Shown here piece after piece: positions 46,006 through 53,420 of a stretch of 64,000 bases of DNA (within the stretch, counting starts at the first letter, position 1; each line of letters opens with the position of its first letter). The notes beneath the pieces are model-generated. The model searched no databases and was not told the origin of the DNA. It worked only from the letters and a program-made list of their open reading frames with translations. Source of the DNA: JANQRA01 sp035550735 (GTDB lineage: Bacteria; Actinomycetota; Acidimicrobiia; Spongiisociales; ZC4RG35); the NCBI GenBank assembly GCA_035550735.1, contig DASZOM010000026.1, positions 124,001 to 188,000 of the forward strand, written 5' to 3'. The position numbers were made by a program, and so were the translations under genes.

Positions 46006-46880
46006 CCCACCAGGGCCTCCACCCCGGCCTGCCGAACGGCGTCAATGTCGTCTTTGTACTTGAGGACGACACCGAGGGTCCGCTCGGCCATCTCGGGGGT
46101 CAGACGCCCGTCATGTAGTAGCCGGAGCGACGCGGCCCAGTCCAGGGTCTCGGCGACTCCCGGTGGCTTGAACAGCTCCATGTCGCGCAGCTTCGCCATC
46201 GCCGCGGCCAGGCTCTTCGCCAGAGACTCTTCCACGTCGGGCACCTTGCGCATCACGATCGCCGCCTCCAGGTCGGGGCTGGGGTAGTCGATCCAGTGGT
46301 AGATGCATCGACGCTTGAGGGCGTCGTGGATCTCCCGGGTGCGATTCGAGGTGAGCACGACGATCGGCGGTTCGTCGGCGGCGATGGTCCCGATCTCGGG
46401 GATGGTCACCTGGAAATCGGAGAGCAACTCGAGGAGGAATGCCTCGAATTCCTCGTCGGCCCGGTCGAGCTCGTCGATGAGCAACACCGGTCGGCGGCCG
46501 TCACGCGCCGCCTCGATCGCCTGCAGCAAAGGGCGGGCGATCAGGAAGTCGCGGCTCATGATGTCCCGTGACGTCGCCCTGGCTCCCTCGCCCCTCGCCT
46601 CGAGGAGGCGTATCTCCATCATCTGCAAGGCGTAGTCCCACTCATATAGGGCGTGGCCGACGTCCAGACCCTCATAGCACTGCAATCTGATCAGGTCCTC
46701 GCCGGCGATGGCGGAGAGGACCTTGGCGACCTCGGTCTTCCCGACGCCGGCCTCGCCCTCGAGGAAGAGCGGCCGTCCCAACTGCAGGGCGAGATGGATG
46801 GCGACGGCAAGGTCCTCCCCGGCGAAGTAGTCCTGGGATTCGAGTGCCTCAGCCAGCTCTTCGATCGTGCTCGGGATCAC
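46002..46880 (-). CDS. coxD: MoxR/CoxD-type AAA+ ATPase
   Basis: This 292-residue AAA+ ATPase has Walker A LEGEAGVGKTEVAKVLS near residues 38-54, Walker B VLLIDELDRADEEFEAFLLE, sensor-1 IVVLTSNRTREIHDALKRRC, and a C-terminal lid domain. MoxR ATPases remodel partner enzymes together with VWA proteins. The adjacent coxE and XdhC genes point to a molybdenum hydroxylase client. GTG start, six bases after a TAACCT box. No CoxL/M/S or xanthine dehydrogenase genes lie in the window. Confidence 0.9.
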   Translation of the reverse strand: MIPSTIEELAEALESQDYFAGEDLAVAIHLALQLGRPLFLEGEAGVGKTEVAKVLSAIAGEDLIRLQCYEGLDVGHALYEWDYALQMMEIRLLEARGEGARATSRDIMSRDFLIARPLLQAIEAARDGRRPVLLIDELDRADEEFEAFLLELLSDFQVTIPEIGTIAADEPPIVVLTSNRTREIHDALKRRCIYHWIDYPSPDLEAAIVMRKVPDVEESLAKSLAAAMAKLRDMELFKPPGVAETLDWAASLRLLHDGRLTPEMAERTLGVVLKYKDDIDAVRQAGVEALVG

Positions 46881-46886
46881 AAGGAC

Positions 46887-46892
46887 AGGTTA
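46887..46892 (-). promoter_or_regulatory. -10 box, likely leaderless coxD promoter
   Basis: TAACCT on the minus strand followed by six bases and the GTG at 46880. Inference from spacing. Confidence 0.5.
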
Positions 46893-46908
46893 AGCGGGGC
46901 TCTGCCAT

Positions 46909-46955
46909 GAGCGGTTGTGCAGCCACTTACCGCTCGTGTCGCTCTCTGCACAACC
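46909..46955. repeat. two overlapping, mutually exclusive inverted repeats upstream of coxD
   Basis: GGTTGTGCAG (46913-46922) pairs perfectly with CTGCACAACC (46946-46955). GAGCGGT (46909-46915) pairs perfectly with ACCGCTC (46929-46935). The two left arms overlap, so the two stems cannot form together. The element occupies the middle of the 97-base gap between the VOC gene and coxD, upstream of the coxD -10 box. There is no T-tract. Confidence 0.75.
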
Positions 46956-46977
46956 ATCGCGAGCTCGTCCCCGGTGA

Positions 46978-47316
46978 TCACCGCTCGAGCAGCTGGATCT
47001 CGTTGCCGTCGGGGTCGGCGAAGGTGACGAAGCGGGCTGTGCCGCTGTCGGTGACCTCGTCGATGGGGGCGATCCCCTCGCCGGCGAGCCTCTCGATCTC
47101 CGCCCGGAGATCGGGGACCCGGAACGAGATCACCGCAGTCGACCCACCTTCGGGGCGAATCCCCTGGTGAAGGGCGAAGCGGGTTTCGCCCTCCATGGTC
47201 ATCGTCTGCCAGGTGTCGTAGCGAGGCCCCGGCTCGAATCCGAGCGTCTCGTACCAAGCGAGGGCGGACTCCAGGTCGTTCACCCAGACGAAAACGGTGT
47301 CCACTTGGAGACTCAT
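46978..47316 (-). CDS. glyoxalase / VOC-superfamily protein
   Basis: This 112-residue protein has a paired beta-alpha-beta-beta-beta fold: VDTVFVWVNDLESALAWYETLGF, then FVTFADPDGNEIQLLER, with a Glu and His at metal-ligand positions (ALHQG, NEIQL). VOC proteins include glyoxalases, dioxygenases and antibiotic-binding proteins; the substrate is unknown. It is divergent from ffh with only 20 bases between the starts. Confidence 0.85.
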   Translation of the reverse strand: MSLQVDTVFVWVNDLESALAWYETLGFEPGPRYDTWQTMTMEGETRFALHQGIRPEGGSTAVISFRVPDLRAEIERLAGEGIAPIDEVTDSGTARFVTFADPDGNEIQLLER

Positions 47317-47322
47317 CGCCCA

Positions 47323-47328
47323 TAACCT
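47323..47328 (+). promoter_or_regulatory. -10 box, likely leaderless ffh promoter
   Basis: TAACCT (with an overlapping TATACC just after it) eight bases before the ffh ATG. The 20-base gap to the divergent VOC gene leaves no room for a leader with a ribosome site. Confidence 0.5.
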
Positions 47329-47336
47329 ATACCTCG

Positions 47337-48668
47337 ATGTTCGACACCCTCGCCCAGAGATTCGAGACCGTGTTCTCGTCGTTGCGGGGCAAGGGGAGGC
47401 TCGCCGAGAAGGACATCGACAACGCCCTGCGCGAGGTTCGCCTCGCCCTGCTCGAGGCCGACGTCAACGTCTCGGTGGTGAGATCCTTCCTCGCCCGGGT
47501 CAAAGAGCGCGCCTTGGGCGAGGACGTCTCCAAGTCGATAACCCCCGGCCAGCAGGTGATCAAGATCGTCCACGAGGAGCTGGTGGCGACACTGGGAACC
47601 GAGAACGCCGGTCTCGCCCGGAGATCACCGCTGGTGATCGTCATGGTCGGGCTCCAGGGCTCGGGCAAGACCACGACCGCCGCCAAGCTGGCCAGGCTGT
47701 TGCAGGGCCAGGGCCGGCGACCCATGCTCGTCGCCGCCGACCTGCAGCGCCCGGCTGCGATCGACCAGCTCGAGACACTGGGGAGCCGCATCGACGTTCC
47801 GGTGGTCGTCGATCGCAAGGGAAAGGCTCCCAAACTGGCGAAGACGGCCCGAAAGGAAGCCGCCGCGGCCGGGCGGGACGTTGTGATCATCGACACCGCC
47901 GGACGGCTGCAGATCGACACAGCACTGATGAACGAGCTGGCCGCGGTGCAGAAGTCGGCCCAGCCCGACGAGGTGCTTCTCGTCGTCGACGCCATGACGG
48001 GCCAGGACGCGGTCAACGTGGCCTCGGGGTTTCAGAGCCGGATCGGGATCACCGGTGTAGTCCTCTCCAAGCTCGACGGCGACGCCCGCGGCGGCGCTGC
48101 CATCTCGGTTCGCGAGGTGACGGGGGCACCGGTGAAGTTCGCCGGCGTGGGGGAGGGCCTGGGCGACCTCGAGCCCTTCCATCCCGATCGGATGGCCAGC
48201 CGGATCCTCGGCATGGGCGATGTCCTGACCCTGATCGAGAAGGCCGAGAGCGCCTTCGACGAGGAGCAGGCGGAGAAGGCGGCGGCGCGGATGCAGAAGG
48301 GCGAGTTCACCCTCGAGGACTTCCTCGGCCAATTCGAGGCGGTGAAGTCGATGGGGCCTCTCAAGGACATCCTTGCTATGCTCCCCGGGTCCGGTTCGCT
48401 CCTTCGCGACGTCGAGATCGACGACCGCGACTTGAAGAGGGTCGAAGCTGTCATCCAGTCGATGACCCCCGAGGAGCGTCGGGCTCCCAAGATCATCGGC
48501 GGAAGCCGCAAACGACGAATCGCGTCCGGCTCGGGCACCACCGCCCAGGACGTGAATCGGGTCCTCAAGCAGTTCGCCGAGACGCAGAAGATGATGAAGA
48601 CGTTGGCCGGAGGCAAGGGCATGCCGTCACTCGATGCCCTCACCGGTGGCCGCCGTCCCAGAAGGTGA
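47337..48668 (+). CDS. ffh: signal recognition particle protein Ffh
   Basis: This 443-residue GTPase has N domain 1-95 and G domain with GLQGSGKTTTAAKLARLL near residues 104-121, DLQRPAAIDQL, DTAGRLQID, SKLDGDARGG and GVGEGLGDLEPF. The methionine-rich M domain (about 300-443) ends IASGSGTTAQDVNRVLKQF, the SRP RNA-binding part. It delivers nascent membrane proteins to FtsY. I see no SRP RNA gene in the window. It leads the ffh-rpsP-khpA-rimM-trmD-rplS-lepB block. Confidence 0.96.
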   Translation: MFDTLAQRFETVFSSLRGKGRLAEKDIDNALREVRLALLEADVNVSVVRSFLARVKERALGEDVSKSITPGQQVIKIVHEELVATLGTENAGLARRSPLVIVMVGLQGSGKTTTAAKLARLLQGQGRRPMLVAADLQRPAAIDQLETLGSRIDVPVVVDRKGKAPKLAKTARKEAAAAGRDVVIIDTAGRLQIDTALMNELAAVQKSAQPDEVLLVVDAMTGQDAVNVASGFQSRIGITGVVLSKLDGDARGGAAISVREVTGAPVKFAGVGEGLGDLEPFHPDRMASRILGMGDVLTLIEKAESAFDEEQAEKAAARMQKGEFTLEDFLGQFEAVKSMGPLKDILAMLPGSGSLLRDVEIDDRDLKRVEAVIQSMTPEERRAPKIIGGSRKRRIASGSGTTAQDVNRVLKQFAETQKMMKTLAGGKGMPSLDALTGGRRPRR

Positions 48669-48679
48669 AGGTGAACTAG

Positions 48680-49015
48680 ATGGCTGTCAGGTTGAGACTG
48701 ATGCGGATGGGCAAGAAGCGCCAGCCCGTCTATCGCATCGTCGTCATGGACCAGCGTGCTCCCCGGGATGGGCGGTACATCGAGCAGATCGGGCGTTACG
48801 ACGCCCGTCAGGAGCCGTCCCTGGTCGAGATCGACAACGAGCGCGCCGCCGATTGGCTGGCCAAGGGGGCCCAACCCTCGGAGACCGTGGAGAAGCTGCT
48901 CAACATCTCTGGTGCGATGAACACGATGAAGATCCAGAGCGGTGGTATCCATGTCGTCGGCGTGGAGAGGCCGGCAACCCTGCCGGCCGAGGACGCCGTG
49001 TCCGAGGAGGAGTGA
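48680..49015 (+). CDS. rpsP: 30S ribosomal protein S16
   Basis: This 111-residue protein starts AVRLRLMRMGKKRQPVYRIVVMDQRAPRDG with FI/IEQIGRYD as expected for S16. The C-terminus is extended by about 25 residues beyond short S16 proteins, ending in an acidic tail SEEE, common in actinobacteria. It is eleven bases after ffh. Confidence 0.96.
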   Translation: MAVRLRLMRMGKKRQPVYRIVVMDQRAPRDGRYIEQIGRYDARQEPSLVEIDNERAADWLAKGAQPSETVEKLLNISGAMNTMKIQSGGIHVVGVERPATLPAEDAVSEEE

Positions 49016-49016
49016 T

Positions 49017-49268
49017 TTGGCCAAGGGAGACATCGTCGAGCGGGTCGTCACCTACGTCGTCAAGAGCATCGTGGAGGACCCGGAGGCCGTCCAGGTGACC
49101 CTGGTGGAGCAGGGCCCCGACGACTACGTCGCCGAGGTGCGCACCGCAAAGCCCGACATGGGTCGTGTCATCGGGCGGCGAGGGCGGGTGGCGAAAGCGA
49201 TTCGGGCGGCGGCGGGCGCCGCCGGCGAAGAGGAGGGGATCAGCGCTGGAGTCGAGTTCCTCGACTGA
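49017..49268 (+). CDS. khpA: KH-domain RNA-binding protein KhpA
   Basis: This 83-residue single KH domain has the GxxG loop region RVIGRRGRVAKAIRAAAGAAG. KhpA pairs with KhpB/Jag to bind RNA in many Gram-positive bacteria. The start is a TTG (MAKGDIVERVVTYVV) one base after the rpsP stop; GAGGAG of the rpsP end serves as Shine-Dalgarno. Its 3' end overlaps rimM. Confidence 0.93.
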   Translation: MAKGDIVERVVTYVVKSIVEDPEAVQVTLVEQGPDDYVAEVRTAKPDMGRVIGRRGRVAKAIRAAAGAAGEEEGISAGVEFLD

Positions 49269-49758
49269 TCAGCCCGCGGTCCGCATCGGCCGACTCGGCC
49301 GGCCGCACGGCCTCGACGGGTTCCTCGGCCTCTATGTCGAGCTCGAGGATCTGGGGTATTTCGAGCCCGGCTCCCACGTCCTCGTCGAGGGCCGCGAATG
49401 CATCGTCCGCTCCCTCCGTCGTGGCAAGCAGGGCTACCAGGTGATGTTCGAGGAGGCGGTCACCCGGGAACAGGCCGAGGCCCTGCGGGGAAGCAGTGTC
49501 TTCGCCACACAGAGACGTCTGTTGGGGGACGACGAGTTCTGGCCATCCGACCTCGTCGGGCTGGAGGTGAGACCGGGGGGTGGCGTGGTGGTCGGCGTAA
49601 GCCATGGCTCCGCCCAGGATCGCTTGGTCATCGAGCGTGACGGCCGCCGCTTCGAGGTCCCGTTCGTCGACGAGTTGGTCCCGGTGGTCGATCCGGCCGG
49701 CGGTTTCGTCGAGATCACCGAGATCGAATGGCTCAGCTCACCGCCAGATCGAGAGTGA
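49246..49758 (+). CDS. rimM: ribosome maturation factor RimM
   Basis: This 170-residue 16S processing factor shows AVRIGRLGRPHGLDGFLGLYVE at the start of the RimM domain (broken here by variants) and a C-terminal PRC-barrel (DLVGLEVRPGGG, VPFVDELVPVVD). No ATG, GTG or TTG lies near the domain start. A CTG at 49246 is preceded at seven bases by AGGAGGGG, the strongest ribosome site nearby. The only canonical in-frame start is GTG 49165, which would overlap khpA by 104 bases and add 27 mostly Arg/Gly residues. I prefer CTG. Confidence 0.85.
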   Translation: MESSSSTDQPAVRIGRLGRPHGLDGFLGLYVELEDLGYFEPGSHVLVEGRECIVRSLRRGKQGYQVMFEEAVTREQAEALRGSSVFATQRRLLGDDEFWPSDLVGLEVRPGGGVVVGVSHGSAQDRLVIERDGRRFEVPFVDELVPVVDPAGGFVEITEIEWLSSPPDRE

Positions 49759-50593
49759 CCTGCTCGGGCCCATCGTCATCCTGACTCGCCACTCCGACCT
49801 GCACCGAGATGTTCCCCGGGGGAAGGCCCAATTCGTGGCTGAACTCACCCCAGCCACCTCCTCCCGTCTCCACGGCGACCGTGCCGGTCTCGGTGACCAC
49901 CGCTCCTTCCTGGGTGACCGTGAGCGCGATGGCGGGCTGCTCTGACCGGACGTAACCCATGACCCGGGTGACCGGGTCCACACTCGCACCCGTTCCCGGT
50001 GAGACCACGACCACCTGCTCGCCGGTCACGGAGGCCCCTTCGAATTCGACGAACCCGGGCCGGAGGTCGATGGTGAGGCGGGCCGGCGAGGCATCCACGC
50101 GAGCACGCGCCGCCGCGGGTGCCGAGAGATGGAGGTCGACGAACATCCCACCGTCGAAAGCCCTCACCACGTAGAGGCGGTCGACGAGCGCGGTCTCCAC
50201 GAGCTGATCACTGACCACGGTGGAGGTGACCCCGAGACTCAGCCTGATCACCTGGAACGACTCCAGGTGGGAGACGGCCACGTCGGGCACAGTCGTGGCC
50301 GGTGCTCCCTCTGCGGTCTCGAACTCGAAGACGAACGTCTCGCACTGGTCGGAGATCTCCCAGGAGATGTGGCCGAGGCTGACGCTGTCGCTGCCCTCCC
50401 CGTCGACGACGGCGATGCCGCTGCCCTCCTCGAACTCCCCGGCTCCCGGGCACTCGACGACCGGTGGCACGGTGGACGTGACCGGGCTCGACGTGGTCGT
50501 GGGCTTGGGCGGCGTGCCCAGGCCGAGCCCGGGCCCGTCCCCGGTGCACCCGGCGACTGCCACGATCAGCAGCACCCCTGCCAGCCTCCGCAT
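49733..50593 (-). CDS. secreted lipoprotein with AMIN-like and Gmad2-like domains
   Basis: This 286-residue protein has a lipoprotein signal peptide MRRLAGVLLIVAVAGCTGDG (lipobox VAGC) and a Thr/Ser/Pro linker at about 27-46. A beta-rich domain follows, with FVFEFET and RLTIDLRPGF (AMIN-like), then an Ig-like C-terminal domain beginning VVVSPGTGASVDPVTRVMGYV that resembles the Gmad2 domain of spore-germination-type lipoproteins. These domain guesses are by eye. It probably binds the cell wall. The gene is convergent with rimM, overlapping by 26 bases. Confidence 0.75.
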   Translation of the reverse strand: MRRLAGVLLIVAVAGCTGDGPGLGLGTPPKPTTTSSPVTSTVPPVVECPGAGEFEEGSGIAVVDGEGSDSVSLGHISWEISDQCETFVFEFETAEGAPATTVPDVAVSHLESFQVIRLSLGVTSTVVSDQLVETALVDRLYVVRAFDGGMFVDLHLSAPAAARARVDASPARLTIDLRPGFVEFEGASVTGEQVVVVSPGTGASVDPVTRVMGYVRSEQPAIALTVTQEGAVVTETGTVAVETGGGGWGEFSHELGLPPGNISVQVGVASQDDDGPEQVTLDLAVS

Positions 50594-50651
50594 GCATCGC
50601 AGACTATGGATCGGCATTAAGTTCGATCGTGAATTCGAGAATCGAGGAAGC

Positions 50652-51815
50652 ATGCCCGAAGCAGTGATAGTGGCTACGGCGCGGAGCCCGATCGGGCGGG
50701 CGTACAAGGGCTCCCTCGTGGATGTCCGTGCCGACGACCTCGCCGGCTTTTCCATCGATGCCCTCATGAAGAAGGTCCCCGAGGTCGACCGGGCCTCGGT
50801 GGACGACGTGATGCTCGGATGCGCGCTCACCCATCACGAGCAGGGCTTCAACCTGGCACGCCCGGCCTCGCTGCTCGGGGGGATGCCGGCGACGGTGCCG
50901 GCAACGACCGTGAATCGCTTCTGCGCCTCCTCCCTGCAGACCATCAGGATGGCGTTTCATGCCATCGCCCGGGGCGAGGGCGACACCTACATCGCGGCAG
51001 GCTCGGAGTCGGTGAGCCGCACCTACGGCAAGGCGATGGGCTACGACGACCTCAATCCCCGCTTCACCGATCCCGGGCGGGACGACTTCATCAACAACGT
51101 CTACATCCCGATGGGCAACACGGCCGAGAACGTTGCCAGGAGGCACGGGATCACCAGGGAACGTCAGGACGAGTTCGGGAAACGGTCCCAGGACCGCGCC
51201 GTCGAGGCGCAGAAGAACGGCTTCTTCGAGTGGGAGATCACCCCGATCGAGCTGCCCGACGGTGCCACGTTCGCCGACGACGACGGGCCGAGGCCCAACA
51301 CCACCCTCGAGAGGCTGGCCGAGCTGCCCACCGTCTTCGACCCCGCCGGCACGGTGACGGCGGGCAACTCATGTCCGCTCAACGACGGCTCGGCGGCGGT
51401 GCTGGTGATGTCGGCAGAGCGCGCCGCCGACCTGGGAGTGCGTCCCCTGGCGCGGATCATCGCCTCGTCCGTGGCCGGCCTCGAGCCGGAGTACATGGGA
51501 ATGGGCCCGGTCTACGCCGTTCGCAAAGTCCTCGAACAGGCCGGGATGTCGCTCGACGACATCGACGTCATCGAGATCAACGAGGCCTTCGCCGCCCAGG
51601 TCCTGGCTTGTGTCGACGAGCTGGGGGTCGACATCGAGAAGCTCAACCCCCATGGGGGCGCCATCGCTCTCGGCCACCCGTTCGGGATGACCGGTGCCCG
51701 GATCATGGGAACCCTTCTCAACGACCTGCGCACCCTGGACGGCGCGATCGGTCTGGAGACGATGTGCGTCGGCGGGGGCCAGGGGATGGCGATGATCGTG
51801 GAGCGCCTCGACTAG
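50652..51815 (+). CDS. acetyl-CoA acetyltransferase / 3-ketoacyl-CoA thiolase
   Basis: This 387-residue thiolase has a complete active site: nucleophilic Cys in VNRFCASSLQTI, NEAFAAQ, His in GGAIALGHPFGMTGAR, and the second Cys in ETMCVGGGQGMAM. It either condenses or cleaves acyl-CoA; direction is not readable from sequence. The start at 50652 (MPEAVIVATARSPIG) is the family norm. It is divergent from the lipoprotein gene. EtfAB at 18 kb and the enoyl-CoA hydratase at 60 kb could be functional partners. Confidence 0.93.
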   Translation: MPEAVIVATARSPIGRAYKGSLVDVRADDLAGFSIDALMKKVPEVDRASVDDVMLGCALTHHEQGFNLARPASLLGGMPATVPATTVNRFCASSLQTIRMAFHAIARGEGDTYIAAGSESVSRTYGKAMGYDDLNPRFTDPGRDDFINNVYIPMGNTAENVARRHGITRERQDEFGKRSQDRAVEAQKNGFFEWEITPIELPDGATFADDDGPRPNTTLERLAELPTVFDPAGTVTAGNSCPLNDGSAAVLVMSAERAADLGVRPLARIIASSVAGLEPEYMGMGPVYAVRKVLEQAGMSLDDIDVIEINEAFAAQVLACVDELGVDIEKLNPHGGAIALGHPFGMTGARIMGTLLNDLRTLDGAIGLETMCVGGGQGMAMIVERLD

Positions 51816-51844
51816 CGAGAAATAGGTCGCCAGACCGATCCAGT

Positions 51845-51872
51845 TTGACCACCCTGGGTCTACCTTGACCAC
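51845..51872 (+). promoter_or_regulatory. direct repeat TTGACCAC x2 upstream of the small secreted protein
   Basis: TTGACCAC occurs at 51845-51852 and again at 51865-51872, a period of 20 bases (about two helical turns). A TACCTT stretch at 51861 could be a -10 with the first copy as -35. The repeat could be an activator site or part of the promoter itself. Confidence 0.45.
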
Positions 51873-51902
51873 GCAACGTGTTCAGAGGCCTAGGAGGGCG
51901 AA

Positions 51903-52253
51903 ATGCGTAGAACAGGAATCGTGGTCATTTTGGGCATGCTGGCGATGGCTCTGGCCTTCCCGGCATTCGCCACCAAGCCAGACGACTCGTCGGGTCTCGA
52001 GTCCGGTCACAAGATCACGATCTGTCATGCCACCAGGTCGCTGGCCAACCCGTACGTGGAGATCACCATCGACATCGCGGCATGGGACATCGCCGACCCC
52101 GACAGCAACGATCACGGTCCCCAGCACCATCTGCGGAGCAAGGACGGGATCACCTGGGGCGACTACGCGCTCGCCGGCCCCGATGACGAGTGCACCCTCG
52201 ACGGTGGGGGCACGACGACGACCTCTACGACCGAGCCCCCGAACGAAGTCTGA
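51903..52253 (+). CDS. small secreted protein with Thr-rich tail
   Basis: This 116-residue protein has a signal peptide MRRTGIVVILGMLAMALAF-PAFA (cleavage likely after AFA). A short domain HKITICHATRSLANPYVEI and DSNDHGPQHHL follows, resembling a Cys/His motif common in exported actinobacterial proteins. It ends in GGGTTTTSTTEPPNEV. Histidines are concentrated in DHGPQHH, so metal binding is conceivable. AGGAGGG precedes the ATG. Function unknown. Confidence 0.78.
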   Translation: MRRTGIVVILGMLAMALAFPAFATKPDDSSGLESGHKITICHATRSLANPYVEITIDIAAWDIADPDSNDHGPQHHLRSKDGITWGDYALAGPDDECTLDGGGTTTTSTTEPPNEV

Positions 52254-52303
52254 GCGGGCTCGGGAAGGCCGCGGCCGACAGGGCCCGATGACGGGAGGCC
52301 ACC

Positions 52304-52309
52304 TACCCT
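52304..52309 (+). promoter_or_regulatory. -10 box, likely leaderless trmD promoter
   Basis: TACCCT seven bases before the trmD ATG at 52317, with no Shine-Dalgarno in between. It separates trmD from the secreted-protein gene upstream. Confidence 0.45.
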
Positions 52310-52316
52310 CCGCCTG

Positions 52317-53000
52317 ATGCGGATCAACGTGGTCACCATGTTCCCGGGCTATTTCGAGGGGCCACTGCAGACCTCGATCGTGGGCAGGGCGATCGAGGAC
52401 GGCATCCTCGAGGTGAACCTGGTCGACCTGAGGCAACACGGGCTGGGGAGGCACAAGCAGCTCGACGACTCACCGTTCGGCGGTGGGCCGGGGATGGTGA
52501 TGATGGTCGAGCCCCTCGCCGCCGCCCTGAAGCCGCTGGGGCACACCAGACGCGTCCTGTTCACCCCAGCCGGGATGCCGATGCGCCAGGTCACGCTCGA
52601 TGGGTGGGCCACCGAGGACGAGATCACCTTCGTCTGCGGCCGATTCGAGGGCATCGACCAGAGGGTGATCGACCGCTACATCGACGAGGAGGTCAGCCTG
52701 GGCGACTATGTGCTCGCCGGGGGAGAGGTCGCAGCCGCGGCCTCCATCGAGGGCATCGCACGTCTCCTTCCCGGTGTCGTGGGCAATCCCGTCTCGACCG
52801 AGACCGAGTCGTTTCGTGACGGCCTGCTCGAAGAGCCGGTGTACACCAGACCCGCCGACTTCGAGGGGACGACGGTCCCCGAGGTGCTCCTCAGCGGGGA
52901 CCATGGCCGGATCGCGGCGTGGCGGCGGGAGCAGCGTCGTCGTCGCACCGCCGAGCGCAGACCCGACCTCCTGGCGAATGGCAACGAAACCGCAAGCTGA
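52317..53000 (+). CDS. trmD: tRNA (guanine-37-N1)-methyltransferase
   Basis: This 227-residue trefoil-knot SAM enzyme prevents +1 frameshifting by methylating G37 of tRNA. Motifs are RINVVTMFPGYFEGPL, DDSPFGGGPGMVMMVEPL, CGRFEGIDQRVIDRYIDEE, SLGDYVLAGGEVAA, and PVYTRPADFEG. The expected Asp/Arg catalytic pair is present. It is followed by rplS as in most bacteria. Confidence 0.96.
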   Translation: MRINVVTMFPGYFEGPLQTSIVGRAIEDGILEVNLVDLRQHGLGRHKQLDDSPFGGGPGMVMMVEPLAAALKPLGHTRRVLFTPAGMPMRQVTLDGWATEDEITFVCGRFEGIDQRVIDRYIDEEVSLGDYVLAGGEVAAAASIEGIARLLPGVVGNPVSTETESFRDGLLEEPVYTRPADFEGTTVPEVLLSGDHGRIAAWRREQRRRRTAERRPDLLANGNETAS

Positions 53001-53058
53001 TACAATCCCGAGGGCCGGGACGCCGAACCGCCACCCCCGGATGCTTCAGGAGCCCTCC

Positions 53059-53403
53059 ATGAACGATCTCCAAGCCGTAGAAAACGCGCACGTGCGCGAT
53101 GACATCCCCGAGTTCCGCGCCGGCGACACGGTGAAGGTCCATGTCAGGGTGGTCGAGGGTGGCCGTGAGCGAATCCAGGTCTTCGAGGGAGTGGTCATCG
53201 CCCGTAACGGGAGCGGGCCACGCGCCACCTTCACAGTGCGCAAAATGAGCTTCGGCGTCGGCGTGGAGCGGGTATTCCCGGTCAACGCCCCGATCATCGC
53301 CCGGATCGAGGTGGTCCGGAAGGGCGACGTGCGTCGGTCCAAGCTCTACTACCTCCGCGATCGGGTCGGCAAGTCGGCCCGCATCAAGGAGCTGCGCGAC
53401 TGA
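53059..53403 (+). CDS. rplS: 50S ribosomal protein L19
   Basis: This 114-residue protein has the family core FRAGDTVKVHVRVVEGGRER, QVFEGVVIARNGSG, FTVRKMSFGVGVERVFP, NAPIIARIEVVRKGDVRRS and YYLRDRVGKSARIKE. The start at ATG 53059 is preceded by CAGGAG. The upstream open frame lies inside trmD and is discarded. Confidence 0.96.
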   Translation: MNDLQAVENAHVRDDIPEFRAGDTVKVHVRVVEGGRERIQVFEGVVIARNGSGPRATFTVRKMSFGVGVERVFPVNAPIIARIEVVRKGDVRRSKLYYLRDRVGKSARIKELRD

Positions 53404-53420
53404 AGCCGCAACCCCACTCC

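Noticed and set aside
43784..46880. Complete CO dehydrogenase or xanthine dehydrogenase operon
   Set aside because: Only accessory genes are present; no molybdopterin-binding large subunit, FAD subunit or 2Fe-2S subunit was found in the window.
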